Source: Fusobacterium sp.
GTDB taxonomy: Bacteria > Fusobacteriota > Fusobacteriia > Fusobacteriales > Fusobacteriaceae
Reading direction: 5' to 3'
Assembly: GCA_019410665.1 (NCBI GenBank)
Contig: DXSD01000089.1
Coordinates: 1-7,764 of the forward strand
DNA length: 7,764 nt
Made by a program: the position numbers and the translations under genes. This document shows, piece by piece, positions 1 to 5,571 of this stretch. The number at the start of each line of letters is the position of its first letter. The first letter of the stretch is position 1. Under the pieces are notes generated by a model. It searched no databases, was not told the DNA's origin, and saw nothing but the letters and a program-made list of their open reading frames with translations.

Positions 1-50
1 ATACCACAGGATTTTAAGTCCTGTGCGTCTACCTGTTCCGCCATCCAGGC
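1..50 (-). tRNA. tRNA-Leu (anticodon TAA), partial, 5' part only
   Basis: On the minus strand the gene starts with acceptor strand GCCTGGA, then TG and the leucine-type D-arm GCGGAACAGGTAGACGC. The anticodon arm follows as CAGGA-CTTAAAA-TCCTG. The seven-base loop places TAA at the anticodon, complementary to window positions 14-16, so the tRNA reads UUA. The sequence then runs off the left edge before the long variable arm, T-arm and 3' end. The identity rests on the anticodon and the Leu-like D-arm. The 5' end at position 50 is set by the start of the acceptor strand. A consensus-like promoter lies about 40 bases upstream. Confidence 0.93.
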
Positions 51-60
51 ATTTCCGTAG

Positions 61-74
61 AACGCTTTTGCGTT
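61..74 (-). other. Small hairpin in the tRNA-Leu 5' leader
   Basis: Perfect inverted repeat AACGC/GCGTT with a four-base loop (AAAA on the minus strand). It falls between the predicted transcription start near 82 and the tRNA 5' end at 50, so it would fold in the pre-tRNA leader removed by RNase P. No T-run follows on either strand, so it does not look like a terminator. Its role is unknown. Confidence 0.45.
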
Positions 75-88
75 TCAGAACATGTATT

Positions 89-117
89 ATATTACCATAA
101 TTTTTATTTCCTGTCAA
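89..117 (-). promoter_or_regulatory. Promoter of tRNA-Leu
   Basis: On the minus strand there is a perfect -35 TTGACA (112-117), a 17-base spacer and a -10 TAATAT (89-94). The -10 is preceded by TGG, giving an extended -10 element. An overlapping TATAAT sits three bases further on. The predicted start near 81-83 gives a leader of about 30 bases before the tRNA. A strong sigma-70-type promoter fits a stable RNA gene. Confidence 0.75.
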
Positions 118-125
118 CATTTTTT

Positions 126-434
126 TTATTTTTTTATTTTTATATTTAATTTTTTCTCTATAACCTCTTTAAAACCTTCAAAATTCAAGAGAATTTCTTC
201 CTTTTGCTCCTTTTTTAATTTCTTTATAAAGCACTCTATTTTACTTGCATCACTTCTTCCATAACAATTAAAATATAACTCTAGTTTTTCTACTTTTTTA
301 GCTCTTGTATATTTCGCTCCCTTCCCTTTCTTATGTTCTTCAAATCTTCTCTCTATATTTTTGGTTATCCCAGTATAAAGTGATGAGTTTTCACATCTTA
401 AAATATAAATATAATATAACTCTTTCTCTTTCAT
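126..434 (-). CDS. Small GIY-YIG domain protein (UPF0213 / YhbQ-like)
   Basis: A 102-residue protein that is essentially one GIY-YIG nuclease-type domain. The degenerate GIY-YIG strands are seen as YYIYILRC (residues 7-14) and LYTGIT (19-24). Next come the arginine helix RRFEEHKKGKGAKYT (29-43), with candidate catalytic Arg29/Arg30 and His34, and the acidic residue Glu67 in SKIECFIKKL. The order and length match stand-alone UPF0213 proteins, whose cellular role is poorly defined; DNA strand cleavage is the family expectation, not shown here. The C-terminus is lysine-rich. The ATG at 434 has no clear Shine-Dalgarno, only AT-rich sequence. The gene is divergent from the membrane-protein gene, and its stop lies nine bases from the tRNA-Leu -35 element with no terminator between, so read-through into the tRNA is possible. 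Confidence 0.88.
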   Translation of the reverse strand: MKEKELYYIYILRCENSSLYTGITKNIERRFEEHKKGKGAKYTRAKKVEKLELYFNCYGRSDASKIECFIKKLKKEQKEEILLNFEGFKEVIEKKLNIKIKK

Positions 435-445
435 ATCTATATCTT

Positions 446-474
446 ACTATATTTTTTTATTAATTCAACCACAA
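446..474 (-). promoter_or_regulatory. Possible promoter of the GIY-YIG gene
   Basis: On the minus strand, TTGTGG (469-474), 17 bases, then TATAGT (446-451). Transcription would begin only a few bases before the ATG at 434, giving a nearly leaderless mRNA, which would fit the missing Shine-Dalgarno. An alternative -10 TATAAT at 475-480 would give a longer leader but has no good -35. In such AT-rich sequence either could be chance. Confidence 0.3.
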
Positions 475-492
475 ATTATATATAATGAATAT

Positions 493-521
493 TTGACTTT
501 TCTACCAAAACATAATAATAT
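493..521 (+). promoter_or_regulatory. Promoter of the membrane protein-Nudix operon
   Basis: TTGACT (493-498) and TAATAT (516-521) are separated by exactly 17 bases. The predicted start near 528 leaves a leader of roughly 27 bases carrying the ribosome binding site AGGGGG (543-548), six bases before the ATG. No other comparably good -35/-10 pair was seen on the plus strand of this 120-base gap. Confidence 0.6.
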
Positions 522-554
522 TAATAATAAGATAGTTTATTTAGGGGGCAACTA

Positions 555-1895
555 ATGGATAATTTTAATGCAAATCGATTAAAAAAAATAGAGTTTATTT
601 CTGGATTTCTCATTGCTGTAATTATAATAGGTTTTTCTTGCTATGTTTTTTATGAAAGAGAAAATGTTTTAACTGGAATACTAAAAATTATTACTTCCCC
701 TGCTGTCCTTATTACTGATTTTTTAGTTATTGGTGGAATTGGAGCTGCCTTTTTAAATGCTTTTCTCATATTTTTATTTAATTTTACTTTATCTAGATTA
801 TTAAAAATTGAGATTTCGGGACTTTTAATAGCTGCTTTTTTTACAGTTTGGGGATTTTCCTTTTTTGGTAAAAATATTTTAAATATTCTTCCCTTCTACT
901 TAGGAGGTATTCTATATAGTATATTTGAGCACATAGATTTCAAAGAGATTTTTATCACTATATCTTTTACCAGTGCACTGGCCCCTTTTGTAAGTGAAGT
1001 TGCTTTTAGAGTAGATACTACTGATACTTCATATATAAATGCCATTGCATTAGGAATAATCATCGGTTTTATTGCCACTCCATTATCTAAAAAAATGGCA
1101 AATTTTCATGAAGGATTTAATCTTTATAACTTAGGCTTTACTGGTGGAATTTTGGGAGCAGTTATAACCTCTATCTTAAAACTTTTTAATTTTACAATTA
1201 CTCCTCAAAGAATTATATCAACAGAGTTTGACTTAGCACTAAAAATAATATGTGTTGCTATTTTCTCAGCTCTTATTATCATTGGTTTCTTTATCAATGA
1301 AAGTTCTTTTAAAGGTTACAGTGAACTTATTAAAGATAGTGGTTTAAAATCTGATTTTATAAAAAAATATGGCTTCGGACTAACTTTTATAAATATGGGA
1401 ATAATGGGCTTTGTAGTTACTGCTTTTGTTATTATAATCGGTGAAACTTTAAATGGACCCCTATTAGCAGGAATATTAACAGTTGTTGGTTTCTCTGCTT
1501 ATGGAAAACATTTTAGAAATACTATACCTATTCTATTAGGAGTTTATTTAGCTGGTTGGGGAAGTTCTACCAATGGATTTACTATTGCTCTATCAGCTCT
1601 TTTTGGAACTTCATTAGCACCTGTTACAGGTGTTTATGGATTTATTTGGGGTGTTGTTGCAGGTTGGTTACACTTAGCAGTTGTACAAAGTATAGGAACA
1701 GTCCATGGAGGATTAAATCTCTATAATAACGGATTTTCTGCTGGTATTGTAGCTGGATTTTTACTTCCTGTTATGGATATGATAAAGGACCACAAAGATA
1801 AAGAGAGAATCAAGTATTTGAAAAGAAAAAAACAATTATATGATGCAATAACACAAGAAAGAAAAAAGTTTGAAGACTTAGATAATCATTTATAA
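555..1895 (+). CDS. Polytopic membrane protein with internal duplication (DUF1576-like)
   Basis: A 446-residue integral membrane protein of many hydrophobic helices with a charged, probably cytoplasmic tail (about residues 409-446, likely helical). It looks like the DUF1576 family seen in clostridia and fusobacteria, whose function is not established. Two homologous halves are visible. GFSFFGK (100-106) matches GFSAYGK (312-318) and SALAP (140-144) matches TSLAP (352-356), both at an offset of 212. HEGFNLYNLGF (185-195) matches HGGLNLYNNGF (384-394), offset 199. Such inverted or tandem repeats, with a polar His/Asn/Tyr motif between helices, are typical of channels and transporters, so solute transport is an inference. 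The ATG at 555 is supported by AGGGGG six bases upstream. The Nudix gene follows after 22 bases, probably in the same transcript. Confidence 0.82.
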   Translation: MDNFNANRLKKIEFISGFLIAVIIIGFSCYVFYERENVLTGILKIITSPAVLITDFLVIGGIGAAFLNAFLIFLFNFTLSRLLKIEISGLLIAAFFTVWGFSFFGKNILNILPFYLGGILYSIFEHIDFKEIFITISFTSALAPFVSEVAFRVDTTDTSYINAIALGIIIGFIATPLSKKMANFHEGFNLYNLGFTGGILGAVITSILKLFNFTITPQRIISTEFDLALKIICVAIFSALIIIGFFINESSFKGYSELIKDSGLKSDFIKKYGFGLTFINMGIMGFVVTAFVIIIGETLNGPLLAGILTVVGFSAYGKHFRNTIPILLGVYLAGWGSSTNGFTIALSALFGTSLAPVTGVYGFIWGVVAGWLHLAVVQSIGTVHGGLNLYNNGFSAGIVAGFLLPVMDMIKDHKDKERIKYLKRKKQLYDAITQERKKFEDLDNHL

Positions 1896-1917
1896 TTTTA
1901 TATAAAGGAGATCAATT

Positions 1918-2421
1918 ATGGAATTGAAAGATTTAAAATTTTTGAAAATTGCTATTGAAAAACATCCTACTACTGGAACTACTTTAGAGTACCTCATTAA
2001 ACAAAATGCTATTGGTGCTCTTGTTGTTAATGCTAAGGGAGATAAAACTCTTTTAGTAAAGCAATACAGACCTGGAATAGCTGGAGAAATGTATGAAATT
2101 CCTGCTGGACTAATAGAAGAGGGGGAAAGTGCTTTATCAACTCTTTATAGAGAGGTTGAAGAGGAGACTGGATATCTTCCTGAAAACTATAGTATCATCT
2201 ATACACCTAAATATCCCCTTACAGTTTCACCTGGTTATACACAAGAAAAACTTTACCTATATGTAGTACAACTTAAAGATGATTCTATTACCCCTCAAAA
2301 TTTAAAACTTGATGAGGGAGAGGATCTTACTGGTTCTTGGGTTGATATAGAGCAAGTAGAGGAGGTTTCTCAAGATATGAAAACAATACTTGCTCTTAAT
2401 CTATACAAAAATTTAAAATAA
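1918..2421 (+). CDS. Nudix hydrolase, ADP-ribose pyrophosphatase type
   Basis: A 167-residue cytosolic enzyme with a complete Nudix box: Gly64, Glu70, then REVEEETGY at 78-86, fitting GX5EX7REUXEEXGU with every acidic metal ligand present. Downstream SPGYTQE (104-110) matches the SPGxTxE loop of ADP-ribose pyrophosphatases (NudF/ADPRase class). The N-terminal strand region, including LLVKQYRPG (45-53) and YEIPAGLIEEGE (59-70), is also typical of that class. The expected reaction is Mg-dependent hydrolysis of ADP-ribose to AMP and ribose 5-phosphate, clearing a reactive by-product of NAD turnover; other nucleoside-diphosphate sugars are possible. AAGGAG (1905-1910) lies seven bases before the ATG. 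It is the second gene of an operon with the DUF1576-like membrane protein. Its stop is two bases from the stop of the convergent ABC ATPase. Confidence 0.92.
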   Translation: MELKDLKFLKIAIEKHPTTGTTLEYLIKQNAIGALVVNAKGDKTLLVKQYRPGIAGEMYEIPAGLIEEGESALSTLYREVEEETGYLPENYSIIYTPKYPLTVSPGYTQEKLYLYVVQLKDDSITPQNLKLDEGEDLTGSWVDIEQVEEVSQDMKTILALNLYKNLK

Positions 2422-2423
2422 TT

Positions 2424-3167
2424 TTATCTTATTCCTTCTAATAAATATTTTCCATATTCACTTTTAGGGGCAGAGAAAAACTCTTCCCCTTCTGTTATTT
2501 CTTGAACTTCACCTTTATATAGAACCATAACTCTATCTGATATATTATAAACTACTCCTAAATCATGGGAAATGAATATAAAGGTAGTTCCTTTTTCTTT
2601 ATTAAATTTTTTTATTAAATTTAAAATTTGTTGCTGAATAGTTAAGTCTAAAGAAGCTACTGGCTCATCACAAACTACAAGTTTTGGTTCCAATATCATT
2701 GCACAACCAATAACTACTCTCTGTCTTTGTCCTCCACTTAATTCATTTGGATACTTATCTCCATACTCTTCCTTTAGTCCTATCTCATTTAACATACTAC
2801 TTACCTTTTTTAGAATTATCTCTTTACTCTTTTCTCCATTTGCTTTTAGTGGTTCAGCTAAAATATCTTTTATTTTCATAGAAGTATTTAGAGAACTATA
2901 TGGATCTTGAAATACCATTTGAATATCTCTTTTTTCCCTTTTTGATAAATCTTTGCCTAAAAACTCTATATATCCTGATGTCTTCTCTTCAATCCCAAGA
3001 ATTATCTTTCCAATAGTAGATTTTCCTACTCCTGATTGCCCTATAATAGAGAATATCTCTCCTTTTTTTACTTCAAAGGATATTTTTTTTAATACACTTT
3101 TTATCTCTCGAGAAAATAACCTCTTTTTTTCATAATTCTTTGATAACTCTACTATTTTTAAAATCAT
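2424..3167 (-). CDS. Peptide/nickel-family ABC transporter ATPase (DppF/NikE-like)
   Basis: A 247-residue nucleotide-binding subunit, last gene of the importer operon. All catalytic motifs are intact: Walker A GQSGVGKST (43-51), Q-loop VFQDPYSSLN (85-94, Gln87), signature LSGGQRQR (143-150), Walker B LVVCDEP (163-169) and H-loop His201 in FISHD. Dpp/Opp ATPases are usually about 320 residues with a C-terminal oligopeptide (OHPY) domain. This one stops just after the usual Y-x-x-x-LL segment (EYGKYLLEGI), so that domain is absent, as in NikE. It should pair with the preceding ATPase to form a heterodimer on the cytosolic face. Its ATG overlaps the upstream TGA (ATGA), with AGAGGTG just before it, indicating translational coupling. 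Substrate cannot be read from this subunit. Confidence 0.93.
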   Translation of the reverse strand: MILKIVELSKNYEKKRLFSREIKSVLKKISFEVKKGEIFSIIGQSGVGKSTIGKIILGIEEKTSGYIEFLGKDLSKREKRDIQMVFQDPYSSLNTSMKIKDILAEPLKANGEKSKEIILKKVSSMLNEIGLKEEYGDKYPNELSGGQRQRVVIGCAMILEPKLVVCDEPVASLDLTIQQQILNLIKKFNKEKGTTFIFISHDLGVVYNISDRVMVLYKGEVQEITEGEEFFSAPKSEYGKYLLEGIR

Positions 3168-3898
3168 TTTTCACCTCTAGTCCAAAGACTTTTAGAAAGA
3201 TCTATCAATTTTTTTGCATAGGGGTGTGATTGTTCTAAGAATATTTTTTCACAGCTATTCTCTTCTACAATTTCTCCATTATACATTACACTCACCCTCT
3301 GAGCAAAATCTTTTATAGATTCTAAATCATGAGAAATAAATAAAATTGATACTCCTGTAATTTTATGAATCTCTTTAAAAAGTTCAATTACCTCTTTTTT
3401 AGTTTTTAGATCTAAAGCTGTAGTAACTTCATCTGCTATTAGTAATTGTGGTTTTCCTAATAAGGCTCCTGCTATTACCACTCTTTGTCTCTCTCCTCCA
3501 CTTGTTTCATGAGGATATTTTTTTAAAACAAGCTCTGGATCCTTTAAACCTAACTTTTCCAATAAATCAATTACTTCTTTCTTCCATAACAAATTTCTCT
3601 TATAATGCCCCTCATATATTTTTTTTAATTGATGCCCTATTTGCACTGTTGGATTTAATGAGGTAAAAGCATTTTGAAAAACTGCTCCTATCTTACAATT
3701 TTTCTTGAACTCACTAAAAGATATTTCACTTCTTCCTGGAAGTATTCCTAATATAAATTTAGTAGTTAATGTTTTTCCACTTCCAGATTCTCCAGCTAAT
3801 GCTACTATCTCTCCTGAATTTATTGAAAAATCAATATTTTTTAACAAAATTTTACCATCAATTTTTAAATTTAAATCTTTTATTTCAATTAATTTCAA
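3164..3898 (-). CDS. Peptide/nickel-family ABC transporter ATPase (DppD/NikD-like)
   Basis: A 244-residue nucleotide-binding subunit and partner of the next ATPase. Walker A is GESGSGKT (36-43), Q-loop VFQNAFTSLNP (73-83, Gln75), Walker B LLIADE (152-157) and H-loop ISHD (His190). Two motifs deviate: the signature reads TSGGERQR instead of LSGGQ, and the residue after the catalytic Glu157 is Val (DEV) rather than the usual Pro. The Walker A to Q-loop segment is shorter than in typical DppD, and the C-terminal OHPY domain is absent, giving a NikD-like length. The start is a TTG at 3898 overlapping the upstream permease stop (TTGA), with GAGGGAG six bases before it. No nearer ATG exists that would keep the N-terminal strand. 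Role: ATP hydrolysis for the importer at the cytosolic face. Confidence 0.92.
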   Translation of the reverse strand: MKLIEIKDLNLKIDGKILLKNIDFSINSGEIVALAGESGSGKTLTTKFILGILPGRSEISFSEFKKNCKIGAVFQNAFTSLNPTVQIGHQLKKIYEGHYKRNLLWKKEVIDLLEKLGLKDPELVLKKYPHETSGGERQRVVIAGALLGKPQLLIADEVTTALDLKTKKEVIELFKEIHKITGVSILFISHDLESIKDFAQRVSVMYNGEIVEENSCEKIFLEQSHPYAKKLIDLSKSLWTRGEK

Positions 3899-4656
3899 GA
3901 TTTTCTCCCTCTTTTTTCTAATTTTTTAATCTGATATACAGTGAAAACTATTACTAACCCTGGAGCTATTGTAAACCATGGTGATGAAATAAAATATGAT
4001 TGAGATTGATTTAACATATTCCCCCAAGTTGGATATGGTGGCTGTATACCTAAACCTAAATATCCAAGTCCTGCTTCAGTTAAAATAGCACCAGCAAATC
4101 CTGTAGTAAAAGCTACTAAAATTGGTTTTAAAATATTCGGAAGAATATGTCTATAAATTATTCTTAAATCTGATACTCCATAAGTTTTAGCAGCTATTAT
4201 ATACTCCATATTCTTCTCTTTTTTTACAAGTCCTCTAACTACATTTATACATCTTGGAATATATATTATAAATATTGCTACTATCAAAGAGTGAAACCCT
4301 GTTCCTAAAACTATTATAATTCCTAAAGAGATCAATATTCCAGGTATAGACATAATAACCTCTACAAATGTCATAACTATTCCATCTATAACTTTTCCAT
4401 AATATCCTGCTATACTTCCAATAAAAGTTCCTACACCTACTGCTAAAGTTGCTGATATAAAAGCTATCATTAGAGTATAAAAGCTTCCTAAAAGGAGTCT
4501 ACTAAATATGTCTCTTCCTAAATTATCACACCCAAGTATATTCTCTAAATTTGGAGCTATTAAAATTTTACTCTCTTCCATAGCATAAGGATCCTGATAG
4601 AAGAAAAAGCTAAATAAAATAAATATAATTATTAAAAAATATGTACTTTTTTTCAC
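3895..4656 (-). CDS. Peptide/nickel-family ABC transporter permease (DppC/NikC-like), short C-terminus
   Basis: A 253-residue inner-membrane permease. It has an N-terminal signal-anchor helix (about 6-20), then the DppC hallmark LGCDNLGRDIFSR (41-53, usually LGTDxLGRD). The coupling-helix (EAA) loop is EYIIAAKTYG with RHILPN (151-174). Further family motifs are MSIPG (102-106), TEAGLGYLGLGI (193-204) and TWGNML (210-215). The family normally ends with a final helix continuing into NxxGDxLRDxLDPR. Here, after PGLVIVFTV (232-240), the protein passes directly into YQIKKLEKRGRKS, so the last helix looks shortened. The start is GTG at 4656, overlapping the previous stop (TAGTG) with AAGGAG nine bases upstream. 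The TGA stop overlaps the TTG of the next gene. With the DppB-like protein it should form the transmembrane channel. Confidence 0.92.
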   Translation of the reverse strand: MKKSTYFLIIIFILFSFFFYQDPYAMEESKILIAPNLENILGCDNLGRDIFSRLLLGSFYTLMIAFISATLAVGVGTFIGSIAGYYGKVIDGIVMTFVEVIMSIPGILISLGIIIVLGTGFHSLIVAIFIIYIPRCINVVRGLVKKEKNMEYIIAAKTYGVSDLRIIYRHILPNILKPILVAFTTGFAGAILTEAGLGYLGLGIQPPYPTWGNMLNQSQSYFISSPWFTIAPGLVIVFTVYQIKKLEKRGRKS

Positions 4657-5570
4657 TATTTCTCACTCCTTATTCTAGGATCAATTATGGAATACAGTAA
4701 ATCTATTACAAAATTGATTAGCACTAATACTACTGAAGTATAAAATATCAATCCTTGTACCAATGGTAAGTCTCTATTTATAACCCCAGTTATCATCAAT
4801 CTTCCTATCCCTGGAATAGAAAATATCTGCTCTATAATTACCACTCCTGTTATTAAATCTATTAACATAATTCCAATTAGAGGAATTATTGGAATTATAG
4901 AGTTCTTTAAAATATATATATTTAGCCATAATTTATTTACTCCATTTACATAGAGATATTTTATATATTCTTCACGTAACTCTACCTCTAAATTACTTTT
5001 TATATAGCTAGTGAATATTCCTATATTAGGTATCGCTATAACTATACATGGCAATATTAAAGATGAAAAACTATTATTGTATCCCACTGAAAACCATCTC
5101 AATATTACACTAAAAAGAAACATTCCTATTATCCCTAACCAAAATGGTGGAATTGATATACATACTCCTATTATAAAATCAATTATCTTTTTTAATTTCT
5201 GAGATTTTATTTTATGTATAAAAAATGACAGTGGAATAGATACTACCAAAACTAAAAAAATAGTTAATACAGCTATCTCTATAGTTAAAGGGAGTCTCTC
5301 TAAAATTAAACTTGAAACTGGTTCTCCATATTTAAATGAATTACCAAAATTTCCAGTAATTACCCCTTTTCCCCATTCCAAATATCTATTTAATAAGCTT
5401 TTATTTAGCCCTAAAGCCTCTCTTAAAATAGCTATATCTTCTGGATCACTTTCAACTCCTAATATGGCTAAAGCTGGATCTCCAGGGATTAACTCTAAAA
5501 GTAAAAAGGATATTGTTCCTATCAAGTAAATAGAAAATATCATTTTAAATAACTTTTTTAAATAATACAT
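4656..5570 (-). CDS. Peptide/nickel-family ABC transporter permease (DppB/NikB-like)
   Basis: A 304-residue integral membrane permease. Family hallmarks in order: an N-terminal helix followed by PGDPA, the periplasmic LGLN/RYLEWGKGVITGNFGNSF region, four to five further helices, and an EAA-type coupling loop containing EEYIKYLYVNGV and ILKNSIIP. These are followed by QIFSIPGIGRL, RDLPLVQG and the C-terminal IDPRIR. Length is normal for DppB/NikB. A TTG twelve bases upstream (5582) would add four residues, but it overlaps the Shine-Dalgarno GGAG (5577-5580). The ATG at 5570, six bases after that GGAG, is the better start and is used here. That places the start one base after the stop of the binding-protein gene, and the gene's own TAG overlaps the GTG of the next permease, so these cistrons are tightly coupled. 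Confidence 0.92.
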   Translation of the reverse strand: MYYLKKLFKMIFSIYLIGTISFLLLELIPGDPALAILGVESDPEDIAILREALGLNKSLLNRYLEWGKGVITGNFGNSFKYGEPVSSLILERLPLTIEIAVLTIFLVLVVSIPLSFFIHKIKSQKLKKIIDFIIGVCISIPPFWLGIIGMFLFSVILRWFSVGYNNSFSSLILPCIVIAIPNIGIFTSYIKSNLEVELREEYIKYLYVNGVNKLWLNIYILKNSIIPIIPLIGIMLIDLITGVVIIEQIFSIPGIGRLMITGVINRDLPLVQGLIFYTSVVLVLINFVIDLLYSIIDPRIRSEK

Positions 5571-5571
5571 C

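Noticed and set aside
119..160. T-rich stretch as a terminator for a plus-strand transcript
   Set aside because: There is no stem before it. It encodes the lysine-rich C-terminus of the GIY-YIG protein on the other strand.
82..264. Short plus-strand open frame rich in Phe and Ile
   Set aside because: It is the complement of the lysine-rich end of the GIY-YIG gene and of the tRNA-Leu promoter, with no ribosome binding site and low-complexity composition.
3705..3929. Plus-strand open frames opposite the ABC genes (also near 2953-3135, 3448-3666 and 5011-5202)
   Set aside because: Each is antisense to a conserved importer gene and shows no motifs or ribosome binding site of its own.
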